Shown here: in pieces, positions 38,569 through 47,957 of the stretch
Position numbering within the stretch: position 1 is the stretch's first letter
How the letters are laid out: every line of letters starts with the position of its first letter
NCBI GenBank assembly: GCA_942493125.1
Contig: OW818667.1
Location: 1,612,001-1,676,000, forward strand
Source of the DNA: Fusibacter_C sp942493125
GTDB taxonomy: Bacteria > Bacillota > Clostridia > Peptostreptococcales > Acidaminobacteraceae
Length of the DNA: 64,000 bases
Direction of reading: 5' to 3'
Program-made: the position numbers and the translations under genes
The notes under the pieces: generated by a model
The model's database searches: none
What the model was told of the DNA's origin: nothing
Seen by the model: the letters and a program-made list of their open reading frames with translations, nothing else

Positions 38569-39519
38569 CTATTTTATAACAACTGATGATTTGTAAGTTT
38601 CAAATAATAGGTCGACGACCGTAAAAGGGTCGATTGAACGCTCTACGATTCGCTTTGAATAGTCCAATAACTTCTCTTCGTTATGCGAATTATCAAGAAT
38701 TGATCGCTCAATGCGTTCCTTGATCATCTCAACAACTTCGCTCTTTGCATTTGATATGCGCTTTAGCTCGAGCTTTCCAGAATCCATCAAGTAGGCTTTA
38801 TGCGCCATGATGCTTTCAAGAAGCTCAGAAGTCCCATGATTTTCTGAAGCGACGACGAGTTTAACGGGTGGTCGCCATTCTAAGTGCTTATTGAAATCCA
38901 ACATCATATCGATTTCTCTTGCAGTTCGAGTAGCCCCATCACGATCTGCCTTATTGACAGCAAATACATCACCAATTTCCATGACGCCTGCTTTGATCGC
39001 TTGAATGTCGTCACCAAGTCCCGGTACCATGACCATAAGTGTCGTATCACAGTTTCTGACAATATCGATTTCTGATTGACCGACGCCAACTGTTTCAACG
39101 ATGATATAATCCGAGCCAAAGATGTCCAATATTTTGATCGCTGCTGCGGTCGCCTCAGAAATACCACCCAAATGGCCTCTGGCGCCCATACTTCGAATAA
39201 ATACACCTTTATCGATACTTAGGTCATTCATTCTCACGCGATCGCCGAGTATTGCGCCACCTGTAAAAGGCGACGTTGGGTCCACGGCAATGATGGCTAC
39301 TTTTTTATCTTGTTTTCTTAACAGTTTTACGAGTTTGTCTGTCAAAGTGCTTTTGCCTGCGCCTGGAGGACCTGTTATGCCGATGACATAAGCGTTCCCA
39401 CTATGTGAATAAAGATTCTGAAGGATTTTAAAGCCTTCAGGATCTTTATTTTCAACCATGGAAATCAGTCTAGCCGCAGCGCGTTTGTCCTGATTTAAAA
39501 TACTTTTCTCAATATCCAT
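38569..39519 (-). CDS. meaB: Methylmalonyl-CoA mutase-associated GTPase MeaB
   Basis: 316-residue SIMIBI-class G protein that guards and reloads the B12 cofactor of the mutase. P-loop GITGPPGAGKSTLTDKL near residue 50, AVDPTSPFTGGAILGDRVRM, ETVGVGQSEIDI and NKADRDG are all present. It follows the small mutase subunit by 60 bases. The C-terminal residues form the expected helical dimerisation part. Confidence 0.95.
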   Translation of the reverse strand: MDIEKSILNQDKRAAARLISMVENKDPEGFKILQNLYSHSGNAYVIGITGPPGAGKSTLTDKLVKLLRKQDKKVAIIAVDPTSPFTGGAILGDRVRMNDLSIDKGVFIRSMGARGHLGGISEATAAAIKILDIFGSDYIIVETVGVGQSEIDIVRNCDTTLMVMVPGLGDDIQAIKAGVMEIGDVFAVNKADRDGATRTAREIDMMLDFNKHLEWRPPVKLVVASENHGTSELLESIMAHKAYLMDSGKLELKRISNAKSEVVEMIKERIERSILDNSHNEEKLLDYSKRIVERSIDPFTVVDLLFETYKSSVVIK

Positions 39520-39579
39520 TTAATCCTCTTTTGTCGATTAAATCGGCTTCACATGAGATTGCATCACTCAGATTATGTT

Positions 39580-39975
39580 CTATCTTGTGACGTTCTCTCT
39601 AATATAATCAATGATAGTCTGTGTCGTTGAACCTGGTGTGAAGATCTCTTTGATGCCTTTTTCCTTTAAGAAAGGAATGTCTTCATCTGGAATAACGCCG
39701 CCACCTAATACAAGAATGTCACTCGCGTTTTCAGCAGTTAACAATTCAACAACTTTTGGCAATAAAGTGTTATGTGCTCCAGATAATATACTCATAGCGA
39801 CACAATCAACATCTTCTTGAATCGCAGCGTTGACAATTTGTTCCGCTGTTTGTCTCAAACCTGTATAAATGACTTCCATGCCAGCATCTCTAAGTGCTCT
39901 TGCAATAACCTTAGCACCTCGATCGTGTCCATCTAAGCCTGGCTTTGCAACTAATACTCTAATTGGTCTTTCCAT
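39580..39975 (-). CDS. Methylmalonyl-CoA mutase small subunit (cobalamin-binding)
   Basis: 131-residue B12-binding domain as a separate protein. KPGLDGHDRGAKVIARAL has the DxHxxG motif whose His ligates cobalt; SILSGAHNTLLPKV and GGGVIPDEDIPFLKEKGI complete the Rossmann-like fold. Frames open to 40023, but GAGGAGG upstream of ATG 39975 is the clear start. The mutase here is split between this protein and the large subunit upstream (16-base gap), unlike the single-chain human enzyme. Confidence 0.94.
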   Translation of the reverse strand: MERPIRVLVAKPGLDGHDRGAKVIARALRDAGMEVIYTGLRQTAEQIVNAAIQEDVDCVAMSILSGAHNTLLPKVVELLTAENASDILVLGGGVIPDEDIPFLKEKGIKEIFTPGSTTQTIIDYIRENVTR

Positions 39976-39991
39976 CTTGATCCTCCTCGGT

Positions 39992-41668
39992 CTATAGGTT
40001 AATTGATTGTTGATACTCGCCAAAAACGCCTCTCATGACATCACATATTTCTCCTAATGTCGCATAAGTCTTAACTGATTCTAGAATAAATGGCATAACG
40101 TTGTCAGTGCCTTCACAAGCCGTTTTTAAAGCAGCTAATGATTCATTGACTTTGACATTGTCTCTTGACGCTCTAAGTTTTGCGAGTCTCGCTTTTTGCA
40201 TTTCACCTACAGAAGGATCCACACGTAGAAGGCCTTTCGGAGACGCTTCTTCAATTTGGTATTTGTTCATGCCGACAACGATGATTTCACCTGTTTCGAC
40301 TTTTTTCTGATAGTCATAAGATGCATCCATGATCTCTGATTGGATATAACCAGCATCAATCGCTTTTGCAGCGCCACCGATGTCATCGATTTTTTTGATG
40401 TATGCCATAGCTGCATCTTCAATTTCTTTCGTTTTTGCTTCAATATAATAAGAGCCCGCAAGTGGATCCACAACTTCAGTAACGCCGCTCTCGTGTGCAA
40501 CGATTTGTTGTGTACGAAGTGCAACTCTAACAGAATCTTCAGTTGGAAGCGCCAATGCTTCATCCTTGGAGTTAGTATGCAAACTCTGCGTGCCACCTAA
40601 AACAGCAGCCAATGTTTGAATCGCAACTCTTACGATATTGTTTTCAGGTTGTTGCGCTGTAAGTGTTGAACCGCCTGTTTGTGTATGGAACTTAAGTTGC
40701 ATCGATTTTGTGTCTTTAGCGCCGAATCTTTCTTTCATGATTCTCGCCCAGAGACGACGTGCTGCACGGTATTTTGAAACTTCTTCAAGCAAATCGTTAT
40801 GTGCGTTGAAGAAGAATGACAATCTCGGTGCAAATGAATCGACGTCAAGACCTGCTTTGATGGCAGCTTCAACATAAGCGATACCGTCTGCCAGTGTAAA
40901 ACCTACTTCTTGAGCAGCTGTAGAACCCGCTTCTCTGATGTGATATCCCGAAATAGAAATTGTATTCCATTGTGGAACGTCTTTTGAACAAAATGCAAAT
41001 ATATCTGTAATTAAACGCATAGATGGCTCAGTTGGGAATATATAAGTGCCTCTAGCGATGTATTCTTTTAAAATGTCGTTTTGAATGGTACCTCTTAATT
41101 TTTCAGATGATACACCTTGCTTTTCTGCAACAGCAATGTACATAGCTAGCAATACAGATGCTGGGGCATTGATGGTCATCGAAGTACTTACTTTATCGAG
41201 TGGAATGCCATCGAACAACAATTCCATGTCAGCAAGCGAATCAATCGCAACGCCGACTTTGCCGACTTCACCCTCAGAAAGAGCGTGATCCGAGTCATAT
41301 CCAATCTGCGTAGGCAAGTCGAATGCAACGGATAAACCGCTTGAACCTTGTTCTACCAAGAATTTATAACGTTTGTTTGATTCCTCAGCTGTAGCGAAAC
41401 CTGCATACATCCTCATCGTCCAGAATTGACCACGATACATGTTCGGTTGAACACCTCTTGTATATGGAAACTCTCCTGGCATTCCTAAATCATCCATGTA
41501 GTCTAAGTCAGCTATATCAACTGGTGTATAATATCTGTTGACTGGCGCACCTGAACCTGTAGTAAAGATTTTCTTTCTTTCAGGTCTTTTTTGCAATTTT
41601 TCTTGCGTTTTAGCATTCTCTTTATCTACAGCTTCTTTAAGAATTGAAATCTGATTCTTATCAAACAT
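39992..41668 (-). CDS. Methylmalonyl-CoA mutase large subunit (catalytic)
   Basis: 558-residue TIM-barrel subunit that rearranges succinyl-CoA and methylmalonyl-CoA. FPYTRGVQPNMYRGQFWTMR is the substrate-binding N-terminal block, and MQLKFHTQTGGSTLTAQQPENN and GGTQSLHTNSKDEALALPTE are typical of the mutase. The frame is open to 41740. Two adjacent ATGs (41671, 41668) follow AAGGAGGATTT; I chose the second for spacing. First gene of the operon. Isobutyryl-CoA mutase is related, but the following genes favour methylmalonyl-CoA. Confidence 0.93.
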   Translation of the reverse strand: MFDKNQISILKEAVDKENAKTQEKLQKRPERKKIFTTGSGAPVNRYYTPVDIADLDYMDDLGMPGEFPYTRGVQPNMYRGQFWTMRMYAGFATAEESNKRYKFLVEQGSSGLSVAFDLPTQIGYDSDHALSEGEVGKVGVAIDSLADMELLFDGIPLDKVSTSMTINAPASVLLAMYIAVAEKQGVSSEKLRGTIQNDILKEYIARGTYIFPTEPSMRLITDIFAFCSKDVPQWNTISISGYHIREAGSTAAQEVGFTLADGIAYVEAAIKAGLDVDSFAPRLSFFFNAHNDLLEEVSKYRAARRLWARIMKERFGAKDTKSMQLKFHTQTGGSTLTAQQPENNIVRVAIQTLAAVLGGTQSLHTNSKDEALALPTEDSVRVALRTQQIVAHESGVTEVVDPLAGSYYIEAKTKEIEDAAMAYIKKIDDIGGAAKAIDAGYIQSEIMDASYDYQKKVETGEIIVVGMNKYQIEEASPKGLLRVDPSVGEMQKARLAKLRASRDNVKVNESLAALKTACEGTDNVMPFILESVKTYATLGEICDVMRGVFGEYQQSINL

Positions 41669-41756
41669 CATAAATCCTCCTTCACCTTTTTTTGACCGCA
41701 TCCGGTTTTTCCTTATTAAGAATATCACAAATTCAATCAAATTACATTGTTTTTAA

Positions 41757-41778
41757 CAAAGTATAATTGTATACTTTG
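41757..41778 (-). promoter_or_regulatory. Palindromic operator candidate upstream of the methylmalonyl-CoA operon
   Basis: Perfect inverted repeat CAAAGTATA-N4-TATACTTTG, about 90 bases before the mutase gene. The arm TATACTTTG recurs as a single half-site at 44388-44396, upstream of the thioesterase-fumarase operon. The binding protein is unknown. Confidence 0.5.
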
Positions 41779-41847
41779 ATTACGTTTTTATAAAGAAATC
41801 AACAAAATAATAACGAAATGCGTTTGCAAGAAAACTTGCATACGATA

Positions 41848-41893
41848 AACAAAATGTCCTCCCTTTAATTTGAACACAAAAGGAGGACATTTG
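41848..41893 (-). terminator. Terminator after the fumarase/methyltransferase gene
   Basis: Eleven-pair stem AAATGTCCTCC / GGAGGACATTT with a 19-base loop, then TTGTTTA on the minus strand. A smaller hairpin TGCAAG-AAAA-CTTGCA lies at 41825-41840. Confidence 0.7.
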
Positions 41894-41895
41894 AT

Positions 41896-43095
41896 TTATA
41901 TTTTAGTGAGAATGACATTGAGCCAATACTGCGAATTTTTGTTTTCTCTTGCATCTGTTGTTTTCCAGATTTCAGCAATTTCAAACTGAGGCACTTTACT
42001 CATCAAATGTTTGAATTTCGCTTCATCATAATCGTTAAAATAACGACCATGTCGATTGATTTCTTCAGTACCATATTTGAACGAGATGTATACCACGCCT
42101 TTATCTTTTAGAGCATCTGCACATTTTGTCAACACATCTTTAAGTTCATTTTCTGTAAAGTGGAAAAAGACAGCGCTTGCCCAGATGCCATCAAATTCAT
42201 TTTTATAACGAATATCTCTCACATCCACGAGCAGTACTTCAGTATTTAGAAGAATTTTGCCTCTATTATAGACTTCTTGAGCAAAATCGATGGAAACAAC
42301 CTCATAGCTTTTTGCTTCAAAATGCAAACTGTCTCTACCTGATCCAAATCCAACGTCAAGGATCTTCGCGCCAGGCTTCAAATGCGACTCAAACCGTTCA
42401 TAAATTGGCTTTAAGTCTACTTTTAACGTGTTCTCAATCATGTCTGAAGCGTTAAAGTTGTAATATTCTTTAATCATTGGCATTTCCCCTTTTCCAATTT
42501 CATTTTTACGATCGCTCTTGACCGCTCTATTTCTATACTTTTGTGGCTGCGTCTGATAGAGATTGTTGCCGAAGGTATCAATGACAACGATGGCTGGCAT
42601 GTCGACCACCTCAAGGCACCTTAGTGCTTCTGCCCCCAATTCCTCGAATGCAACAACGGTATTGCTTTTGATACAACCTGAAATTAAGGCACCTGCACCT
42701 CCGATGGCTGCGAAATAGACAGCGCCATACTCTTGAATACAGGAAATGACATGCGCATTGCGATCGCCCTTTCCGATCATACCTTTGAGACCTTTCTGCA
42801 GCAATGGTTCAGTTAGGTCGTCCATTCGATAACTCGTCGTTGGCCCACAAGCACCGATGACCTCACCTGGTCTTGAAGGGGATGGTCCAGCATAGTAAAT
42901 GACTTGACCTTCTAAATCAACAGGTAACGCTTCAGAATTTTCAATCATTGCAACCAATTTCAAATGCGCTGCATCTCTCGCCGTATAGATTTTTCCACTA
43001 ATCAAAACTTGATCACCAGAATTCAATTTCTTAATGACGTCCTCTGTTAATGGTGTATGAATCTTTATTTTATTTGTTTTATCTATTCTATCCAT
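41896..43095 (-). CDS. fumB: Fumarase beta domain fused to a SAM-dependent methyltransferase
   Basis: 399-residue fusion. Residues 1 to about 188 are the beta part of two-subunit class I [4Fe-4S] fumarase (ACGPTTSYRMDDL, MIGKGDRN, GGAGALISGCIK), which with the alpha subunit hydrates fumarate to malate. Residues 207-399 are a class I methyltransferase: motif I ILDVGFGSGRDS near 245, later DGIWASAVFFHF and HGRYFNDYDEAKF, as in a widespread family of unknown substrate. ATG 42477 inside the frame has AAAAGGGG eight to ten bases upstream, so a separate methyltransferase may also be made. No stop separates the parts. ATG 43095 follows AAGGTAAAA. Confidence 0.85.
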   Translation of the reverse strand: MDRIDKTNKIKIHTPLTEDVIKKLNSGDQVLISGKIYTARDAAHLKLVAMIENSEALPVDLEGQVIYYAGPSPSRPGEVIGACGPTTSYRMDDLTEPLLQKGLKGMIGKGDRNAHVISCIQEYGAVYFAAIGGAGALISGCIKSNTVVAFEELGAEALRCLEVVDMPAIVVIDTFGNNLYQTQPQKYRNRAVKSDRKNEIGKGEMPMIKEYYNFNASDMIENTLKVDLKPIYERFESHLKPGAKILDVGFGSGRDSLHFEAKSYEVVSIDFAQEVYNRGKILLNTEVLLVDVRDIRYKNEFDGIWASAVFFHFTENELKDVLTKCADALKDKGVVYISFKYGTEEINRHGRYFNDYDEAKFKHLMSKVPQFEIAEIWKTTDARENKNSQYWLNVILTKI

Positions 43096-43104
43096 TTTTA
43101 CCTT

Positions 43105-43947
43105 CTATAAAACAACTTTTTTATGGCGCGATGCATGACAATTGATATTTACGACTACTGGAAGTCCAGCGATATGGGTTGGAAACACTTCAATATGAAC
43201 CGCTAAAGCTGTCGTTGTCCCACCTAGTCCCTGAGGGCCAATGCCCAAATTATTGATTGCATCGAGTAGTCTGACTTCAAGTTCAGCTATATGCGTTTGA
43301 GTAGCTGACTCATTTAGTGGCCTAAGAAGCGCATATTTCGCAAGTTGCGCAGCTTTATCCAGTGTGCCGCCGATGCCGATACCAAGGATGATTGGTGGAC
43401 ATGGATTTGAACCGGCCTTTTCAACGGTTTCTATAACGAAGTTTACAATCCCTTCTATGCCATCAGATGGTTTAAGCATCGCGCTACGCGACATGTTCTC
43501 ACTTCCAAATCCCTTTGCAGCAAGCTCGATTTCAAAGACATCGTCTGCAACCAAATCATAATATATGATGCCTGGCGTGTTGTCGTTTGTATTTTTTCTA
43601 AGTATCGGGTCAGATACGATGGATTTTCTTAAATAGCCGTCTTCATATCCTTGACGGATGCCTTCCTGTATAGCTTCTGAAAGCAAACCACCTTCAATTC
43701 TGACGTTCTGTCCAATTTTAACAAATGCGACAATCATACCTGTATCTTGACAAATTGGTGCTTTATAAGTGCGTGCAACTTCTGAATTTTCGATCAAATC
43801 CAATAGAATACTCTGGCCGATTTCTGACACTTCTGTTTGTAAAGCTGACTCGAAGCTATTAAGTAGTTCTGAATCGATTAAAAAATTCATTTCGATACAA
43901 GCCTCTTTCACAGACTGTGTCACCTTACTGACTTCAACAACTCTCAT
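43105..43947 (-). CDS. fumA: Fumarate hydratase alpha subunit (class I, Fe-S)
   Basis: 280-residue N-terminal half of the oxygen-sensitive [4Fe-4S] fumarase. PICQDTGMIVAFVKIG, NDNTPGIIYY and GIGIGGTLDKAAQLAKYALLR are family signatures; conserved cysteines CQDTG, NPCPP and NCHAS would hold the cluster. The frame is open from a GTG at 43965, but ATG 43947 after AAGGGAGAGCGG is better. It ends nine bases before the beta subunit. Tartrate dehydratase is a related possibility; lack of tartrate genes favours fumarase. Confidence 0.92.
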   Translation of the reverse strand: MRVVEVSKVTQSVKEACIEMNFLIDSELLNSFESALQTEVSEIGQSILLDLIENSEVARTYKAPICQDTGMIVAFVKIGQNVRIEGGLLSEAIQEGIRQGYEDGYLRKSIVSDPILRKNTNDNTPGIIYYDLVADDVFEIELAAKGFGSENMSRSAMLKPSDGIEGIVNFVIETVEKAGSNPCPPIILGIGIGGTLDKAAQLAKYALLRPLNESATQTHIAELEVRLLDAINNLGIGPQGLGGTTTALAVHIEVFPTHIAGLPVVVNINCHASRHKKVVL

Positions 43948-43973
43948 CCGCTCTCCCTTGAACACTCACACTG

Positions 43974-44372
43974 TTATTTCTTGATTTGTTTTTGCTCCAC
44001 GCGTTCTAAAAATTTCTTGGAATCTATAATATACCTTCCATGCATGCCTTCACCAATCTTTTCGATGGCATCATAAGCTTCTACTTTAAATGTCAACTTC
44101 TTATGATTAATTTCAATGAGTTCTGCTGTGGCTGTCACTTTTTGTCCCAAAGGTGTAGCTGCAAGATGTTTGACATCCAGATAAGTACCCACTGTACTAA
44201 ATCCTTCTTCTAAACCGAGCGCAGCGCAATTGAGTGCTGCATTTTCCATAAGACCTATCATCATAGGTGTCGAAAAAACGTAAAGGTTGCCACTACCAAA
44301 TGCTGCTGCTGTATGTTTTTCTTCGACGATCAATTCAGAGGTGAAAGTGTCGCCAATCGTTAGTTTTTGCAT
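43974..44372 (-). CDS. Hotdog-fold acyl-CoA thioesterase (FlK-like)
   Basis: 132-residue thioesterase of the fluoroacetyl-CoA thioesterase-like family. FSTPMMIGLMENAALNCA carries the Thr and Glu, and VGTYLDVKHLAATPLG the His, matching the FlK Thr-Glu-His triad. The frame is open to 44489, but ATG 44372 right after AGGAGGTATC is the start. First gene of a unit with fumA and the fumB fusion. The natural substrate is unknown; a short acyl-CoA is plausible. Fluoroacetate resistance should not be assumed. Confidence 0.82.
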   Translation of the reverse strand: MQKLTIGDTFTSELIVEEKHTAAAFGSGNLYVFSTPMMIGLMENAALNCAALGLEEGFSTVGTYLDVKHLAATPLGQKVTATAELIEINHKKLTFKVEAYDAIEKIGEGMHGRYIIDSKKFLERVEQKQIKK

Positions 44373-44462
44373 GATACCTCCTACAGTTATACTTTGTGCA
44401 CATTTTAGTGCATGATTTATATTATAATACCATTTATACCCACGTTTATGGAAGTTTTTTTC

Positions 44463-44494
44463 GAAAAAAAATAGATGGGCTATGCCCATCTATT
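44463..44494 (-). terminator. Terminator of ftsH
   Basis: Perfect ten-pair stem ATAGATGGGC / GCCCATCTAT with a three-base loop and eight T on the minus strand. Confidence 0.92.
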
Positions 44495-44511
44495 CGCTTC
44501 TTGAGGAAATA

Positions 44512-46482
44512 TTAATTTGCACCTTCACTGAATGGATGCGTTCCGTGCTCGATATCTTCTTTCTTTTCGTTTGCCTTTTCAAAAGCTACTCGATCGATTT
44601 CATCTTGAGCACGTGAAGCACGGCGTTCTTCCTCAACGATTTCACGTGATGAATCAACTTGTTCAGTCAAAGCATCTAAACCTTTTTCAAACGCTATTTG
44701 GAATTCTTCACCACTGATTGTCTCAAATCTGAGCAACGCTTCAGCAATGACGTGTAGTTTATCTAGGTGAGCTTCAAGCAACGTTTTTGCTTTGTCATAA
44801 GCAGAATCGACAATGTTTCTAACCTCACGGTCAAGTTCAGCGGCAACATGTTCAGAATAGTTTTTCATAGTAGAGAAATCTCTGCCTAAGAATACTTCAT
44901 CTTCAGTGTCGTAGCTCATTGAACCGAGGTTATCACTCATCGCATACTTCATGACCATTGCTTTAGCAATTTTTGTGACGCGACTTAAATCGTTTTGAGC
45001 ACCAGTACTGATGTCACCAAGTACTAAACTTTCAGCGACTCGGCCACCTAAAAGGATGATCAATTCGCGCTCCATACCCTTTTTAGTCGCATAGCTACGA
45101 TCTTCTTCTGGAAGCTGCATTGTAAAACCACCTGCACGGCCCCTAGGAATAATCGTTACTTGATGGACTGGATCTGATTCTGGAACAACATTAGCGAGAA
45201 CTGCATGACCCGCTTCATGATAAGCAGTCAATTTTCTCTCTTTTTCACTGACAATTCGACTTTTCTTTTCGACGCCAGCAATAACTTTTATAATCGCTTC
45301 TTTAATGGATTCCATACGGATTACTTTATCATCTTTTCTAGCAGATAGTAACGCTGCTTCATTCATGACATTTTCAAGATCCGCTGGTGTGAATCCAGGT
45401 GTACTTTGCGCAAGTTTCGCATAATTTACATCTGAAGCTGTTGGTTTATTTTTCGCATGGATCTTAATGATTTGTTCGCGTTCTCTGACATCCGGTACAC
45501 CAATCATGACTTGTCTATCGAAACGACCAGGTCTCAATAGTGCAGGGTCCAAAATGTCTGGTCTATTTGTCGCAGCGATGACGATAACACCTTGATTATC
45601 TCCAAAGCCGTCCATTTCAACCAACAACTGATTGAGTGTTTGTTCACGTTCATCATGGCCACCGCCAAGTCCAGCACCACGTCGTCTACCTACTGCATCA
45701 ATCTCATCAATAAAGACAATACAAGGCGCATTTTTCTTAGCTTCTTCAAACAAATCTCTAACACGGGATGCACCAACACCTACGAACATCTCGACAAAAT
45801 CAGAACCTGAAATTGTGTAAAATGGTACGCCAGCTTCTCCAGCACATGCTCTAGAAAGATATGTCTTTCCGGTTCCAGGAGGGCCAACCATGAGGATACC
45901 TTTTGGAATACGAGCACCGAGTGCAAGGTATTTTCTTGGAGATTTCAAGAAATCTACAATTTCTTGCATCTCTTCTTTTTCTTCTTTTAATCCGGCAACA
46001 TCTGCAAAAGTGAGCTTTCTAGCTGAATCCTTTACAATTTTTGCTCGGCTTTTACCAAAAGACATGACTTTATTTCCGCCGCCTTGTGAATTTTGCATAA
46101 ATACAAACCAGAACACGACAAGGAGTAGTATCATTATGACGGTTGGTAATATTTCAATTAAAAACGGTGTGTTCGCGGGTTGAATCCCTGTAACCGAAAA
46201 TGCACTTCCAGATGCCTTGTATTCGATGATCATTTCACCCGTCTTAAGTGCAAGCATGCTTGGCACATAACTTGTGAAAACCGTACCATCTACCAAAGTA
46301 CCCGTTACTTCATTTCCGTTTATTTGAACATCTGTAATTTGATCGCTTCCCAATTTCACAACAAATTCATCGTATGACAGTTCAGTTACTTTCTGTGTGT
46401 TTACACCGTTCACTGTCACGAATATCAAAATTCCGATAAATATTATTATATAAATCGAGGCGCCTTTCAAACCTTTCTTCAT
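44512..46482 (-). CDS. ftsH: ATP-dependent zinc metalloprotease FtsH
   Basis: 656-residue membrane AAA+ protease that removes damaged membrane proteins and regulators. Two transmembrane helices (about 5-25 and 110-130) flank a short external domain. Walker A is GPPGTGKTYLSRA near 201, the second region of homology holds ATNRPDILDPALLRPGRFDR, and the zinc site is HEAGH near 426. The end is charged and Glu-rich. ATG 46482 follows GAAGGAGGATGCG. It directly follows tilS; the hpt gene often between them is missing. Confidence 0.97.
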   Translation of the reverse strand: MKKGLKGASIYIIIFIGILIFVTVNGVNTQKVTELSYDEFVVKLGSDQITDVQINGNEVTGTLVDGTVFTSYVPSMLALKTGEMIIEYKASGSAFSVTGIQPANTPFLIEILPTVIMILLLVVFWFVFMQNSQGGGNKVMSFGKSRAKIVKDSARKLTFADVAGLKEEKEEMQEIVDFLKSPRKYLALGARIPKGILMVGPPGTGKTYLSRACAGEAGVPFYTISGSDFVEMFVGVGASRVRDLFEEAKKNAPCIVFIDEIDAVGRRRGAGLGGGHDEREQTLNQLLVEMDGFGDNQGVIVIAATNRPDILDPALLRPGRFDRQVMIGVPDVREREQIIKIHAKNKPTASDVNYAKLAQSTPGFTPADLENVMNEAALLSARKDDKVIRMESIKEAIIKVIAGVEKKSRIVSEKERKLTAYHEAGHAVLANVVPESDPVHQVTIIPRGRAGGFTMQLPEEDRSYATKKGMERELIILLGGRVAESLVLGDISTGAQNDLSRVTKIAKAMVMKYAMSDNLGSMSYDTEDEVFLGRDFSTMKNYSEHVAAELDREVRNIVDSAYDKAKTLLEAHLDKLHVIAEALLRFETISGEEFQIAFEKGLDALTEQVDSSREIVEEERRASRAQDEIDRVAFEKANEKKEDIEHGTHPFSEGAN

Positions 46483-46526
46483 CGCATCCTCCTTCGTCGA
46501 GTATACATCGTATTATTTTAGCACAA

Positions 46527-47867
46527 TTATTCGCGTTCAACAAGTTCTTGAAAGCTCAAAATCATGATGTTATTTGTCGTTTCGGTGATTTTACACCGAT
46601 CATCGAGTCTCATATTTTCAATCCAGATAATTTTTTCATCATCACAGACAAGTTGAATTGCATCTCTTTCAAATTTAGGCACTTTTTCGTCGATGAAAAA
46701 ATCCTTTATTTTTTTATGCCCATTCATACCGAGTGGTACGAAGCGATCACCCTCTCTACGCGTTCGAACGTGTAGCATGCCTTTTACAGCATCCTGATCA
46801 ATGGCGACACAAGTTTGATTTAACTTGTATTTAGTCAATTCATGTCTATTGATATACTTAATAAACAAATCATGTGACTGCACAGCGCCTATTTTATTAT
46901 TTTCATAAAGTACGAGCGCATTGTATTGCTTAACCATCGAAATTTTTTTGTCGATTTCGCATATGGCGCCCGTTCTATTTAGATCAGTCATCCGTGAAAT
47001 CGTCTCATATGAAACATCTTTTAGATTACCACGCAGCTTCATGACGCAGTGCCTAAGTAGCTGGTGCTTTTCAGCTTCGAGCAGTTTATCAAATGCCGCT
47101 TGATCGATATGAATCTCACCATCTATCCATTTGCATGTCGCTTCGAAAAGCCTATTCTGATGAGCCTGCCAAAATGCTTTCTCAGACTTCATAATGCGAA
47201 TCGTCTTCCCAATTGTTTCATCAATAGATGGGTTGAAAGTCTCTCTGACATGTGGTAAAAATACATTTCTAATTTTATTGCGCCTATAGTCGTTTTCATC
47301 ATTGGTGTGATCGTGTCTTGGTTTGAGCATGTTTTGATCACAATAGCGCTCTACTTCTTCTCTACTGACATCTAAAATCGGTCTGATCAAGCGATTATCT
47401 CTCATGTAGTCGATAGAAGCCAAGCCATCGATGCCCGATCCTCTAAATAAGTTGATAAAGAACGTTTCAATGACATCGTTTTTATTCTGAGCGACCGCAA
47501 TTTTATTTGCTGCCACTTGTTTCATTACTTCTTCAAATTTTTCATACCTGACTTCTCGTCCAGCCTCTTCAAAAGAAAGACCCATTGTTTTCGCTTTTAA
47601 CGTCACATCGACTCTAAATGCGTAACAAGGCAAATCGTTCTCTTTGCAATAGGCAATTACAAAAGTTTCGTCAGCATCGGCATGCTCACCTCTAAACATG
47701 TGGTTCACATGTACTGCATAAAGCTTTAAACCGTAGGGTTCTCTTAGCCTTAAAAGGGCATGTGTCATCGCCAATGAATCTGGCCCACCTGAAAGACCAA
47801 TGATGATACGATCGCCAAATGCGATCAAGCCATTTTCCTTAACGGTATTTAGCATTGTTTCAAACAC
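46527..47867 (-). CDS. tilS: tRNA(Ile)-lysidine synthetase
   Basis: Essential enzyme that attaches lysine to C34 of the CAU-anticodon tRNA-Ile so that it reads AUA. About 446 residues: PP-loop GLSGGPDSLAMTH near 27-40, VHVNHMFRGEHADADE, then the TilS-specific C-terminal domains (LHVRTRREGDRFVPLGMNGHKKIKDFF). The start is uncertain: a GTG at 47879, a GTG at 47867 with GAGG six bases upstream (chosen), or ATG 47855. Upstream is repeat copy C. Confidence 0.92.
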   Translation of the reverse strand: MFETMLNTVKENGLIAFGDRIIIGLSGGPDSLAMTHALLRLREPYGLKLYAVHVNHMFRGEHADADETFVIAYCKENDLPCYAFRVDVTLKAKTMGLSFEEAGREVRYEKFEEVMKQVAANKIAVAQNKNDVIETFFINLFRGSGIDGLASIDYMRDNRLIRPILDVSREEVERYCDQNMLKPRHDHTNDENDYRRNKIRNVFLPHVRETFNPSIDETIGKTIRIMKSEKAFWQAHQNRLFEATCKWIDGEIHIDQAAFDKLLEAEKHQLLRHCVMKLRGNLKDVSYETISRMTDLNRTGAICEIDKKISMVKQYNALVLYENNKIGAVQSHDLFIKYINRHELTKYKLNQTCVAIDQDAVKGMLHVRTRREGDRFVPLGMNGHKKIKDFFIDEKVPKFERDAIQLVCDDEKIIWIENMRLDDRCKITETTNNIMILSFQELVERE

Positions 47868-47957
47868 GCGACACCTCACCTAATGCCATAATAGAGACAA
47901 TCATATCATATATTTGTGAACGACAATAGTATAAAAATGTAATAAGAAAATTTTCTA

